Positions 8,410 through 17,200 of a stretch of 64,000 bases of DNA are shown in pieces. The notes beneath the pieces are model-generated. The model did not search any database. It was not told where the DNA came from and was given only the letters and a program-made list of their open reading frames with translations. Source of the DNA: SIG299 sp045531955 (GTDB lineage: Bacteria; Bacillota; Clostridia; Lachnospirales; Lachnospiraceae); the NCBI GenBank assembly GCA_045531955.1, contig JAZSFC010000011.1, positions 24,438 through 88,437 on the forward strand, written 5' to 3'. Every line of letters begins with the position of its first letter. Position 1 is the stretch's first letter. The translations under genes and the position numbers were made by a program.

Positions 8410-8471
8410 GATAATAAGTGTTATTATGGGAAATTGTTTTGGAGGATGTAACTGCACTAAGGAGGATAAGT

Positions 8472-10703
8472 ATGAGATCGTATGCATCGGAAATAGAGGG
8501 TCAGAGAGAATTTTATTCTAGGGTTGGAATTGAACCCGATTTATCTCATAGTACAGATGGGGTTGATAAGGGAAATTTATACGAAAACAAACTTGATATT
8601 TCAAATATATATAAAGTGTTGCTTCAAGCAATAAAATATGCATCAAGAATTAGAATAAGAGGAGAAAAACTGCCGGCAAATATTATTTTAAATGATTTAA
8701 ATAAAGAAATAGTATATATATTTAAATCTGAAAAACTGCTCGCGGATATTGAAAAAGTATATTTTGGTGCTGCAAGCAAAAATAATGAGGAATACAATAC
8801 AGATGTGAAATATCAAATGATTGATTATTCAAGTAGTAAAGGTTTACAGGAATTATTAGTAGTTGTGAATAGTGAAGAGTATGTGAGATATCATGTAGAT
8901 TGTAATAATATTTTAGGCCTTTCTCAACAATTTTATAAAATAGTTCAAGATAAAGATAAATTTATTAAAGGAGAAAATGCTGAAATAAGGAAGCCAAATA
9001 TATTAGCTGACAGGATATATCCATATGAAAAGGAAGATAACATAGAATTTGAAGATATAATGGATTGTCTTAACCCCGGTCTTCTTCAAAGAGAGCAAGG
9101 GGCATATTATACACCTCCTGCTTATGTTGCAGAAATGCATAAAATGTTATATAAGGCAATAGAAGAAGTTCCTGAGGGTATGGATTATATTATTATTGAT
9201 AGATGTGCAGGAACGGGGAATCTTCAAGAAGGATTACCTGACGAGGTGTTAAAACACTGTGTTTTGTCTACAATAGAATTTAATGAATATGCAATACTAA
9301 GTTATAAATATGGCGATAAGTGTCTTGTTGTTATACCAAATACAGATGCATTAGCATTTGATATTATTCCAGCAGAAAAGAACCAGCAAGGAATATGTAA
9401 TGAATTTATTAGAGAAAAAGTTACTGATAAAAACTGTGTTGTTATTCTAATGGAAAATCCACCATATAGTGAAGCTGGTAGTGGAGGTGCTCAAAACACA
9501 GGTAAAAAAGAAAATCTTTGGAAAAAAAGTTATGTTTTAAATGAAATGAAGAAAGAGGTATCCGGTGTCGCACTAAACGAGTTATCTAATTTGTTTATTT
9601 GGAGTGCATTTAAGTACTATCTTACCAAGGAAACAGACAGCTATATTTTATTTTCACCCACAAAATATTGGCGCAATCAGGAACTGGTTAATAAGAAATT
9701 TGAGCAAGGCTTTTTATGTAACCGTAAATGGTTTCATGCAACGCAGGTTTCAGCTGTGGGATGTATATGGTGGAAAAATATTGATGACAGAAAAACAGAA
9801 TCAATATTGTTACCAGCGTATGATATTATTTTAGAAAAAGCACAGAAAGCATGTAATGATATTGTGATGAAAAAGGCTCATCATAATTTTACGGAGGCTT
9901 ATGATAACCGTAAGTTTTCCGATGATGAAGCAGGCATAATGTGTGATACAAACGGAACGGAATTTACCAATGATGGAAGAAAAATATCAATATTTCCTAT
10001 CTATAATACAAATATAATTGCTTATATGATGGTACATTCGTTTCTTATTGACAGGAAAAATGTATCTTTAACTAGAATGGGTTTATATAAAGGGCATGGA
10101 TTCTATGTTAGAGAAGACAATTTTGTTGAGAAGTTACCATTATTTGTTGCAGCGACTTTCCCTTATGATAAATGGTATAAGACGGATATATATTCTAAGA
10201 CGTATGATGGCAAAGGAAGTTATTTATCAGATGATAAGTTTTTAATGCAGTGTCTGTTGTATACTGCGTTGACATCAAAAAATAAATGTAGATCTTTTGT
10301 GGGTTCAGACGGTAGAATATATCAGAACAGTTTATGTTTTGATAAACAGGATACTATAGCTTGGAATGTATTTCAACAATATATGGATAAGGGGATGTCT
10401 CTTTCAGATGAAGAAAAAACGCTGCTGAAATATTGGGATGATGTAATATTTGAAGTGAGTAAAACAGCAGAATATAAAAACGCAATTATGCAATGTGAAA
10501 AAATGCGATATGGACTATTTCAAATAATGGAGGAAATAAATATAAAGATAGACAGTGAGCGATTAGACAAAAATGGGAAACCAGTAATGGTCTACAAATA
10601 TTCTTCATTAAATACGGAGATAAATAAAATCAATAGTGCTCTTAAACTGTATTATCAAGATATTCTTATTCCACAGTTGTTTAAGTATGAATTATTAAAG
10701 TAA
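8472..10703 (+). CDS. Fused restriction nuclease / adenine-N6 DNA methyltransferase (type IIG-like)
   Basis: 743 residues; the ATG at 8472 has AAGGAGG 8 bases upstream, unlike the upstream GTG at 8418. Residues about 25-60 read like a PD-(D/E)XK nuclease: Asp29, then Glu38-Asn-Lys40, then Gln52-AIK-Tyr56. Around residue 210 is GAYYTPPAYV, then the SAM motif DRCAGTGN, then the catalytic motif NPPY at 329-332. The C-terminal 350 residues would read the target sequence. The family cleaves and methylates with one polypeptide. Codons are AT-rich (many ATA, AGA) compared with flanking genes, which suggests transfer. The nuclease part is inferred from few residues; it may be methyltransferase only. 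Confidence 0.8.
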   Translation: MRSYASEIEGQREFYSRVGIEPDLSHSTDGVDKGNLYENKLDISNIYKVLLQAIKYASRIRIRGEKLPANIILNDLNKEIVYIFKSEKLLADIEKVYFGAASKNNEEYNTDVKYQMIDYSSSKGLQELLVVVNSEEYVRYHVDCNNILGLSQQFYKIVQDKDKFIKGENAEIRKPNILADRIYPYEKEDNIEFEDIMDCLNPGLLQREQGAYYTPPAYVAEMHKMLYKAIEEVPEGMDYIIIDRCAGTGNLQEGLPDEVLKHCVLSTIEFNEYAILSYKYGDKCLVVIPNTDALAFDIIPAEKNQQGICNEFIREKVTDKNCVVILMENPPYSEAGSGGAQNTGKKENLWKKSYVLNEMKKEVSGVALNELSNLFIWSAFKYYLTKETDSYILFSPTKYWRNQELVNKKFEQGFLCNRKWFHATQVSAVGCIWWKNIDDRKTESILLPAYDIILEKAQKACNDIVMKKAHHNFTEAYDNRKFSDDEAGIMCDTNGTEFTNDGRKISIFPIYNTNIIAYMMVHSFLIDRKNVSLTRMGLYKGHGFYVREDNFVEKLPLFVAATFPYDKWYKTDIYSKTYDGKGSYLSDDKFLMQCLLYTALTSKNKCRSFVGSDGRIYQNSLCFDKQDTIAWNVFQQYMDKGMSLSDEEKTLLKYWDDVIFEVSKTAEYKNAIMQCEKMRYGLFQIMEEINIKIDSERLDKNGKPVMVYKYSSLNTEINKINSALKLYYQDILIPQLFKYELLK

Positions 10704-10727
10704 AACACCAAAGTTTTTGAAGCAAAC

Positions 10728-10764
10728 TACCCGCCGGAGGGGACGAACCGACCGGCGGGTGTTT
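10728..10764 (+). terminator. Terminator after the RM gene
   Basis: ACCCGCCGG and CCGGCGGGT arms enclose about 13 bases and are followed by GTTTTG. The GC-rich stem contrasts with the AT-rich gene before it and may mark the right edge of the island. Confidence 0.75.
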
Positions 10765-10819
10765 TGTGTAACTAAAGCAGCTACACCCTTTATTGAGAAA
10801 AACAAAAAAGGAAGCAAAT

Positions 10820-11416
10820 TTATTCAAAATACTCTGGCATAACAGAGCCGATGAAATCCTTTACCTGTGCGGTTTTGTGAATTCGCAGCTTTGTAGTGGC
10901 AATTACCTTATCTACAAAACAGCCTCTGCCGATGACAACATCCTTGCCGGTAATTTTCTGCACGGAATAATCCTCGATGACCAGCTTGTTTGCTTCAATT
11001 TCACGGATTCTTGCATTCTTTTCATCCCGGATGTCCCTGCCGGAAAAGATAGAACGTACCCGGGCAAAGGGACGCGGAGATTCCTTTTTACTGTTGTGAA
11101 GCAGGGTGGCATTGTCTGCTTGTAACATAGATGTATTTACAACACCGTCGGAATACAGGCTTCCGGACACCATAATGGCACCGGCCTTTAATACACCTTC
11201 GGAATTACAGGTGCCTGCTTCTAACAGACCGTCTACCTTAGTAACTCCTTCCAGGGTAAGTGTTTCTGCGGAAAGAGTTGTAAACTTCATGACTCCTTCA
11301 CCGCTAATCTGGTTTGCCTTGACCGGACCTTTGGCACTAAAAACACCCTCTACATGTAATCTGTCATAGGTTCCTCCATTGATATTGCCGATTCCTTCAC
11401 AACGATACTCTCCCAT
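10820..11416 (-). CDS. Bactofilin-like polymer-forming protein
   Basis: 198 residues made largely of short beta-helical repeats such as VEGVFSAKGPVKA, GEGVMKFTTLSAE and GVLKAGAIMVSG, typical of polymer-forming cytoskeletal (bactofilin, DUF583) proteins. The second half contains a charged segment (residues about 125-160) and a second repeat block. The ATG at 11416 is chosen because AAAGGGAT precedes it; the longer frame to 11497 has a hydrophobic lead without a ribosome site. Bactofilins assemble into filaments at the membrane and help shape cells. It is divergent from dtd. Confidence 0.75.
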   Translation of the reverse strand: MGEYRCEGIGNINGGTYDRLHVEGVFSAKGPVKANQISGEGVMKFTTLSAETLTLEGVTKVDGLLEAGTCNSEGVLKAGAIMVSGSLYSDGVVNTSMLQADNATLLHNSKKESPRPFARVRSIFSGRDIRDEKNARIREIEANKLVIEDYSVQKITGKDVVIGRGCFVDKVIATTKLRIHKTAQVKDFIGSVMPEYFE

Positions 11417-11505
11417 AATTTTATCCCTTTCTGAATATGTAATTTCTTTCCATGTCTCAAGTATAGCATAAAGAAAAATAAGAATCATAAAAGGCAAATT
11501 AGAAA

Positions 11506-11534
11506 TTGATTAGAAATGGGAAAACTGATATACT
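11506..11534 (+). promoter_or_regulatory. Promoter of dtd
   Basis: TTGATT at 11506-11511, a 17-base spacer, and TATACT at 11529-11534. Confidence 0.6.
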
Positions 11535-11607
11535 GATAGACAAGAAACCGGTAATTTCTGACCGGTGATACGAAATAATTGATGAAGAAATAAGGAGAAT
11601 CAAGACG

Positions 11608-12045
11608 ATGAAATTTGTAGTGCAAAGAGTAAATCATGCCAGCGTTACTGTGGACGGCAACGTCATTGGCACAATCAAAAAAGGATTTCTGGTGTTCATC
11701 GGCGTGTCCAATGAGGATACCAGGGAAATTGCGGATAAATATATCAAAAAGCTTCTGGGATTACGGATTTTCCAGGATGAAAACGGTAAGACCAATCTGT
11801 CCTTAAAGGATGTAAACGGCGAGCTCTTACTTGTTTCCCAGTTCACCCTGTATGCGGACTGCAGCCACGGCAACCGCCCGTCTTTTATTAACGCAGGAAA
11901 ACCGGAGCTGGCCAATGAACTGTATGAGTACATTATTGCGGAATGCAAAAAGCAGGTGGATGTAGTGGAAACCGGAGAATTTGGCGCGGATATGAAGGTG
12001 GCGTTGGAGAACGACGGGCCGTTTACGATTATTCTTGAAATATAA
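11608..12045 (+). CDS. dtd: D-aminoacyl-tRNA deacylase
   Basis: 145 residues, the normal Dtd length. It removes D-amino acids wrongly attached to tRNA, in the cytosol. It begins MKFVVQRVNHASVTVDG as in the family, and has the catalytic SQFTLYAD motif and the C-terminal NDGPFTIILE motif (family GPxT; here GPFT). AAGGAG lies upstream of the ATG. It is transcribed alone from the promoter above and ends at a bidirectional terminator. Confidence 0.95.
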   Translation: MKFVVQRVNHASVTVDGNVIGTIKKGFLVFIGVSNEDTREIADKYIKKLLGLRIFQDENGKTNLSLKDVNGELLLVSQFTLYADCSHGNRPSFINAGKPELANELYEYIIAECKKQVDVVETGEFGADMKVALENDGPFTIILEI

Positions 12046-12078
12046 TTAAGATACAAAATGTTTCTTACGTATAAAAAG

Positions 12079-12150
12079 AAAAAGTCCGAGAATTACCGGA
12101 ATAGCACAGTGGTTTACCACGTGCATGGAGGTAACTCTCGGACTTTTCTT
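12079..12150. terminator. Bidirectional terminator between dtd and the small peptide gene
   Basis: AAAAGTCCGAGA and TCTCGGACTTTT arms, with TTACC/GGTAA continuing the stem and a GTGG-TTTA-CCAC hairpin inside. A-rich and T-rich flanks let it act in both directions. Confidence 0.8.
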
Positions 12151-12192
12151 TAGAGGTTAAAATCTTTTGTATATTAAGTTATTTTCTCTGAC

Positions 12193-12321
12193 TTACTGGC
12201 AGTTGCCGCCGAAAATGTTGCCGAAACCGCAGCTGTTACCTGTGCCGCAGAATCCGCTGAACAGAGAAGATAAGTTGCATCCGCCAAGGAACTGTAAAAT
12301 GTAATTGCAAATATTGTTCAT
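12193..12321 (-). CDS. 42-residue Cys/Gly-rich peptide (unannotated small gene)
   Basis: The minus strand reads ATG at 12321 to TAA at 12193, giving 42 residues that start MNNICNYILQFLGGC and end GFGNIFGGNCQ. There are five cysteines (positions 5, 15, 25, 31, 41), nine glycines and seven asparagines, and few charged residues. The ribosome site GAAAGGAGAG lies 6 bases upstream of the ATG. A bidirectional terminator follows the stop. The composition suggests a small metal-binding, disulfide-linked or modified secreted peptide, but no family is recognised. No processing genes lie beside it. Confidence 0.6.
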   Translation of the reverse strand: MNNICNYILQFLGGCNLSSLFSGFCGTGNSCGFGNIFGGNCQ

Positions 12322-12451
12322 CTGTATCTCTCCTTTCTTTTGTTTTATCACATCTTTTGTGACAAGGAGAGGATATCACACAAAACATGCAAAAATCAAT
12401 GGAACCTGTTGGTAGTGACGCCAGACTGTGACAGTGGAGGCAGAGTATACC

Positions 12452-12487
12452 AAAAACACGCCCTGTTATACAACAGAGCGTGTCGGA
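12452..12487 (-). terminator. Terminator after the cyclophilin gene
   Basis: Read on the minus strand: ACACGC-TCTGTT and AACAGG-GCGTGT arms around a GTAT loop, then TTTTTGG. It lies 16 bases after the cyclophilin stop. Confidence 0.7.
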
Positions 12488-12502
12488 ACAAATCATATAA
12501 AA

Positions 12503-13027
12503 TTATCTGTCCAGTGTCTTTGGTTCCGGATACTCTTCGCCGAAAGTGTCAACGGTAACCTTAGCCATACGCTGGGTTTCTAACGGACGGTCGGACCAGT
12601 CTACGTTTACGGTAGCAATCTTGTTTACTACGTCCATACCCTCGGTAACCTTACCGAATGCAGCGTACTGCCCGTCAAGGTGAGGGGATGTCTGATGCAT
12701 GATAAAGAACTGGGAGCCTGCGGAGTCAGGATGCTGTGCTCTTGCCATGGAGATTACGCCAGGGGTGTGCATTAAGTCATTTTTAAAGCCGTTCCAGGTG
12801 AATTCGCCAGGAATGGAGTAACCCGGATTGCCCATGCCGCTTCCTTCCGGACAGCCACCCTGAATCATAAAGCCTTCAATAACTCTGTGGAAGATGAGTC
12901 CGTCATAGAAGCCTTTCTTTACTAAAAAAATAAAGTTGTTTACGGTATTTGGTGCGATTTCAGGATAAAGCTCCACCTTAATCACATCATTATTTTCCAT
13001 CTGAATGGTAACAATAGGATTTGCCAT
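12503..13027 (-). CDS. Peptidyl-prolyl cis-trans isomerase, cyclophilin type
   Basis: 174 residues. Cyclophilins speed proline isomerisation during protein folding; this one lacks a signal peptide and should be cytosolic. Signatures: FHRVIEGFMIQGGCPEGSG, then SAGSQFFIMH (active-site Phe-Phe-Met) and LDGQYAAFGKV. The start is set at 13027 (MANPIVTIQME), where the family begins and AAAGG lies upstream, rather than the longer frame to 13072. Confidence 0.93.
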   Translation of the reverse strand: MANPIVTIQMENNDVIKVELYPEIAPNTVNNFIFLVKKGFYDGLIFHRVIEGFMIQGGCPEGSGMGNPGYSIPGEFTWNGFKNDLMHTPGVISMARAQHPDSAGSQFFIMHQTSPHLDGQYAAFGKVTEGMDVVNKIATVNVDWSDRPLETQRMAKVTVDTFGEEYPEPKTLDR

Positions 13028-13062
13028 AATTTGCTTCAACCTTTCTGAAATGATTTTTGTAC

Positions 13063-13091
13063 ATTCTACCACGTTTTTCTAAACTTGTCTA
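13063..13091 (-). promoter_or_regulatory. Promoter of the cyclophilin gene
   Basis: On the minus strand, TAGACA (13086-13091), 17 bases, then TAGAAT (13063-13068) preceded by GTGG, an extended -10 context. Confidence 0.6.
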
Positions 13092-13105
13092 TATACGGAA
13101 TTTCC

Positions 13106-13134
13106 TTGCCCTTTCCGATAAAATCATTTACAAT
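13106..13134 (+). promoter_or_regulatory. Promoter of the MerR-family gene
   Basis: TTGCCC at 13106-13111, a 17-base spacer, and TACAAT at 13129-13134, divergent from the cyclophilin promoter. Confidence 0.55.
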
Positions 13135-13183
13135 AAAAGAGTAAGCTACTAAATGAACTACAAGACAGAGAAGGAGAAACTGC

Positions 13184-14029
13184 ATGAACTATAAAGTCAG
13201 CGATTTGTCCAAAATTTTAGATATATCCTCTAACACCGTCCGCCGTTATGAGGGCATGGGATATTTATCCCCGGACCGTATGGATGCCAACGGGTACCGG
13301 GTGTACGGGGCCGGAGATGTGACCAAAATGATTATTATTAATAATTACCGGAAACTGGGCTTTAGCCATGCGGAAATTGCTAAGATTTTTAAAGGCAGCT
13401 ATCATGAAAAAATAGAGCTGTACGAGGAACGTCTGGCGGCCATGGATAAAGAATTGGAGTTGCTTTCCGGACTCCGGCATATGCTAAAGGATGACCTTGC
13501 TTTGATGAAAAAAATTGAAGCGGTACAGGACGGGTTTTATCAAAGAGACTGCGTACCGATGAATTATGTTCTGTACAGTGAAAACGGAGAGCTGTTAAAG
13601 GAGGATGAGCGCCTGGATACTATCCAGGAATACTTCTATAATGCCACGGAGCTGCGTTACATCTATATTTTTAAGAAGGGCGAAATCGAACAGGGTATTT
13701 TTAACTGCAATGAAGGTATTGCGGTTAAAGACGTCCATATGGAACGGTTTGGCTTAAAGTTGAACGAATATACGGGAGTATACGAAAAAAAGCCAAGTAT
13801 TATGAAGATTGTAAAGCTTCCTCTGAATTTTTCGGAAAGCGGGCAGGAAGAAAAGGACCGTTTATTCCACGAAATTTTCAATGATGTGCTGCAATATATA
13901 AAGGAAAACGGATATGTTATGGACGGAGATGTAATCGGTATTAAGATTTCTATGTCTCTGGAGGAAGAAACGGAGGCACAGTATGTATTAATCAGCATAC
14001 CATTCTCAAAGGAAGCATCTGCAGAATAA
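13184..14029 (+). CDS. MerR-family transcriptional regulator
   Basis: 281 residues. Residues 1-70 are the winged-helix DNA-binding domain (YKVSDLSKILDISSNTVRRYE, then the second wing GYRVYGAGDV), followed by a dimerisation coiled coil (about 80-110) and a 170-residue C-terminal domain of effector-binding type, in which no cysteine metal site is seen. AGAAGGAG precedes the ATG. MerR proteins twist promoters with overlong 19-base spacers; such a promoter lies 37 bases after this gene, before the pectin esterase, making that gene a likely target. The effector is unknown. Confidence 0.88.
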   Translation: MNYKVSDLSKILDISSNTVRRYEGMGYLSPDRMDANGYRVYGAGDVTKMIIINNYRKLGFSHAEIAKIFKGSYHEKIELYEERLAAMDKELELLSGLRHMLKDDLALMKKIEAVQDGFYQRDCVPMNYVLYSENGELLKEDERLDTIQEYFYNATELRYIYIFKKGEIEQGIFNCNEGIAVKDVHMERFGLKLNEYTGVYEKKPSIMKIVKLPLNFSESGQEEKDRLFHEIFNDVLQYIKENGYVMDGDVIGIKISMSLEEETEAQYVLISIPFSKEASAE

Positions 14030-14065
14030 ACACTACGAAAATTTAAGAAAGTTTCTTGGAACTTA

Positions 14066-14096
14066 TTGACCTTGACACTGTGTCATAGTGTATACT
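14066..14096 (+). promoter_or_regulatory. MerR-type promoter with 19-base spacer before the pectin esterase
   Basis: TTGACC at 14066-14071 and TATACT at 14091-14096 are separated by 19 bases. The spacer holds the perfect dyad TGACAC-T-GTGTCA (14073-14085). This geometry is the hallmark of MerR-activated promoters. Confidence 0.65.
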
Positions 14097-14204
14097 TTGA
14101 AACAGCTAGAGGTCAATTTTTTATGCATTTTGCACAAAAATCAAAGGGGAATTTGGTTATGATGTATAATGCTAAAATAAGGGCTTCGATTATAAGGAGG
14201 GCAA

Positions 14205-17200
14205 ATGATGAAGAAATTAACCAAGAAGTTGGCAATGCTTCTGGCTGTGACCATGGTAGCAGGCCTTATGGCAGGCTGCAACGGAAAAACAGATGCAGAA
14301 GCTACGCCAACTCCGACTCAAGGCTTAGAGCAGCCGGCGGATCCAACCGCAACAACAGCTCCGACAGAAACTCCTGTACCAACAGAGGAACCAAAAGCAA
14401 CGGCAACTCCGTTCCCGACCCCGGCGCCAATCACTGTGGAAAAGCGCAACATTGATGTTTGGGACTTTGGTGGCGTGCAGGAAACCGACGCTCTGTATAA
14501 GAACAACATTACAGCAGCGGATTGGGATGCTTATGCTGATTTAGCAGAAGGCGGTACCTTTTCCAATGACGGCACGGTATCCTTTGGTGATTTAACCTTA
14601 AATTACAAGGCAAAGGACCGTTTATTCTCCGGCACTTCCGTAAAGAACTATGGTTCTAATGGTCTTGCACAGACCGCCCATGAGGACGGTTATACCGCAG
14701 ACGGTATGTACTATTGTAACGGTACCGGCGGTGACAACAGAAGATACATGACTCTGGCTAATGTAAAGGCCGGTGACAAAATTTTAGTTTACATGGGTGC
14801 CCACAATGCGGCAGATGACGTGCTTTACTTCCAGTACATGGGTGAAGGTGGCACACAGTTAGAAGAACATGCATACGGACAGAAGATTTTCTCCCAGCAT
14901 GTGTTTGTGGCACAGTACAGTGGTACTTATAAAATATGGACCGGTACCGGTGCAAAGCCTGGTTATAACCGTGTCGTAAGAATTCCGGGTGTCACAGTAA
15001 CCGGATACATTGATAACGCAGGATTTGATATAGCAGGTACAACACTTAAGTTTGTGAACAACACAACAAATGCTGTAACCGAAGTAGATGCAGCAAACGG
15101 AAGCTTCGCAGCAATTCTTGCTCCGGGCTTTGAATATACCGCGGTATTATCCGGTATTAATGGTGTTGGTTTTACTAACGACAGCAAATTCGTTACCGTA
15201 GCAGATGCAGATGTGGCAAACGGTCAGATTAGCACAACTCTTGTAGTAGAAGCGAAGTCTATTTATGCTTACACCGGTAAGATTACCGGTTTTGCGGCCG
15301 ATTATGATACAAGCAAGCTGGCGGTTAAGCTGATGGCTCCTGCGGATTCTACCTATAATGATGTAGACCTTACCATCAATGCGGACCTTACCTTTACCGC
15401 ATCCTTAGAGCCTGACGTAGAATATACCCTGGTACTTTCCGGCGTAAACGATTATGAAATCGTAAGTTCTGTAACCATTCAGGACAATCAGGCAAAGAAT
15501 GAGGATATTCAGGTGGCAACAAAGGCAGTATATGATGTAACCGGTGGTTTCCTCGGCTGCGAGGCAAAGGATGTAACTGCCATTAAGTTTGTAAATGAAG
15601 AAGATGCGTATGAATACGCAGGTACATTATCTGCAGACGGTTATTCTGTATCTTTAAGAGACGGTGCATACAGCGTAGTTATTACTTCCGGCGTTTATAC
15701 CACTTCTACCCACGTTGTAGTAGAAGGAAAGGCAGTGGCTAAGGATGTTATGGCAGTTCCTGTGGATAAAACGGTAGCTGCATTAACAAGAGTGGATAAG
15801 CTTTATGTTGGCTATGCCGACAAGGATAACAACTATGTAACCGTTGGTGAGGCAGTAGCAGCGGCAGCGGCTATGAATCCAACCAGCGAGGCTGAAAGAA
15901 TTGTTATTTCCATTGCTCCTGGCACTTACAGAGAGCAGGTTACCATTGATACCCCATACATCACTTTAGTGAATGAGGGTGATGGAGAAGTACTTCTTAC
16001 CTGGTACTACGGTATCGGTTATAAATACTACAGTGCTGATAAGAACGGTTATTATGATGCAGAGTGCGCATATGACAAGTATGCAAAGAACGGTCCAGCA
16101 AACTGGGGCTATGCAGTTAAGGTAAACAAGACAGCTACCGCATTCCGCGCAGAAAATATTGTATTTGAAAACTCCCTCAACCGTTACATCACCGATGAAG
16201 AAATCGAAGATGGCGTAGAGGCAGATACTATCAACTTTGACCGTAAGTACGGTGCAGATGTAACTTCCAAGGCAGCCACCGAACGTGGTGTGGCTCTTTA
16301 TGTGGCAGCAGATCAGGCAGAATTTAAAAACTGTTCCTTCTTAAGCAGCCAGGATACGTTGTATACTGCATGTGATGCTTACTTTAAGAATTGCTACATC
16401 GAAGGTAACACCGACTTTATCTTCGGTTCCGGCGATGTGGTATTTGACGCTTGTGAAATCAGTCTGTACGGCTACAGCACCGGCGGAGTGGCAGGTTATA
16501 TTACTGCAGCAAGAACCGATTCTTCCACCAGCGGAACAGAAAACGGTTACTTATTCCGTAACTGTGTAGTGACAGCAGATAATCTTCCTGCAACACCGGG
16601 TTACCATTTCGGCAGACCTTGGGGTGCAGATGCAAAGGTACGCTTTGAAAATACTAAGCTGGCAAGCCTTGATTTAATCAGTAAAGAAGGCTGGACCCAG
16701 ATGAGCGGCAATGCTCCGGAAAATGCAAACTTTGCAGAATACGATACGATGGAATTATCCGGTATGTCCTCTGACCTTAGCGGCAGAGTGGCAGGTACTG
16801 TGGCAGAAGGACCACTTTCCTTCGATTATGCTGCATGGTTAGGCTTTACTCCAAACTATGCGGTAGCGGCAGATAACAAGGTGAAGTTTACAACGGCTCC
16901 TTACATTGTGGACAACGGCGATATTAATGCACCAAAGCCGGGTCATACGTTAACCGTAGCTTACTCTTTAGGAGAAGCAAACGATGCTAACGACTGTTCC
17001 ATCATCAAGTGGTACAGGGTAGCAGGCAGTGAAGAAACCTTAGTAAAGCTTTCCTCTGCAGTGGTGGATGATACTTATCAGATTACTGCTGAAGATATCG
17101 GCGCAAAGATCCGTGTTGTTGTTATTCCTATGAACATTAACAATGTAGAAGGTGAAGCAGCTAACTACACAGTAGAAGAAAAGGTTCGGGAAGGTTATGA

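Noticed and set aside
8418..8471. GTG start at 8418 for the RM gene
   Set aside because: No ribosome site, while ATG 8472 has AAGGAGG at good distance.
14066..14455. 129-residue reading frame over the start of the pectin esterase
   Set aside because: Overlaps the promoter and signal peptide in another frame and has no ribosome site; shadow frame.
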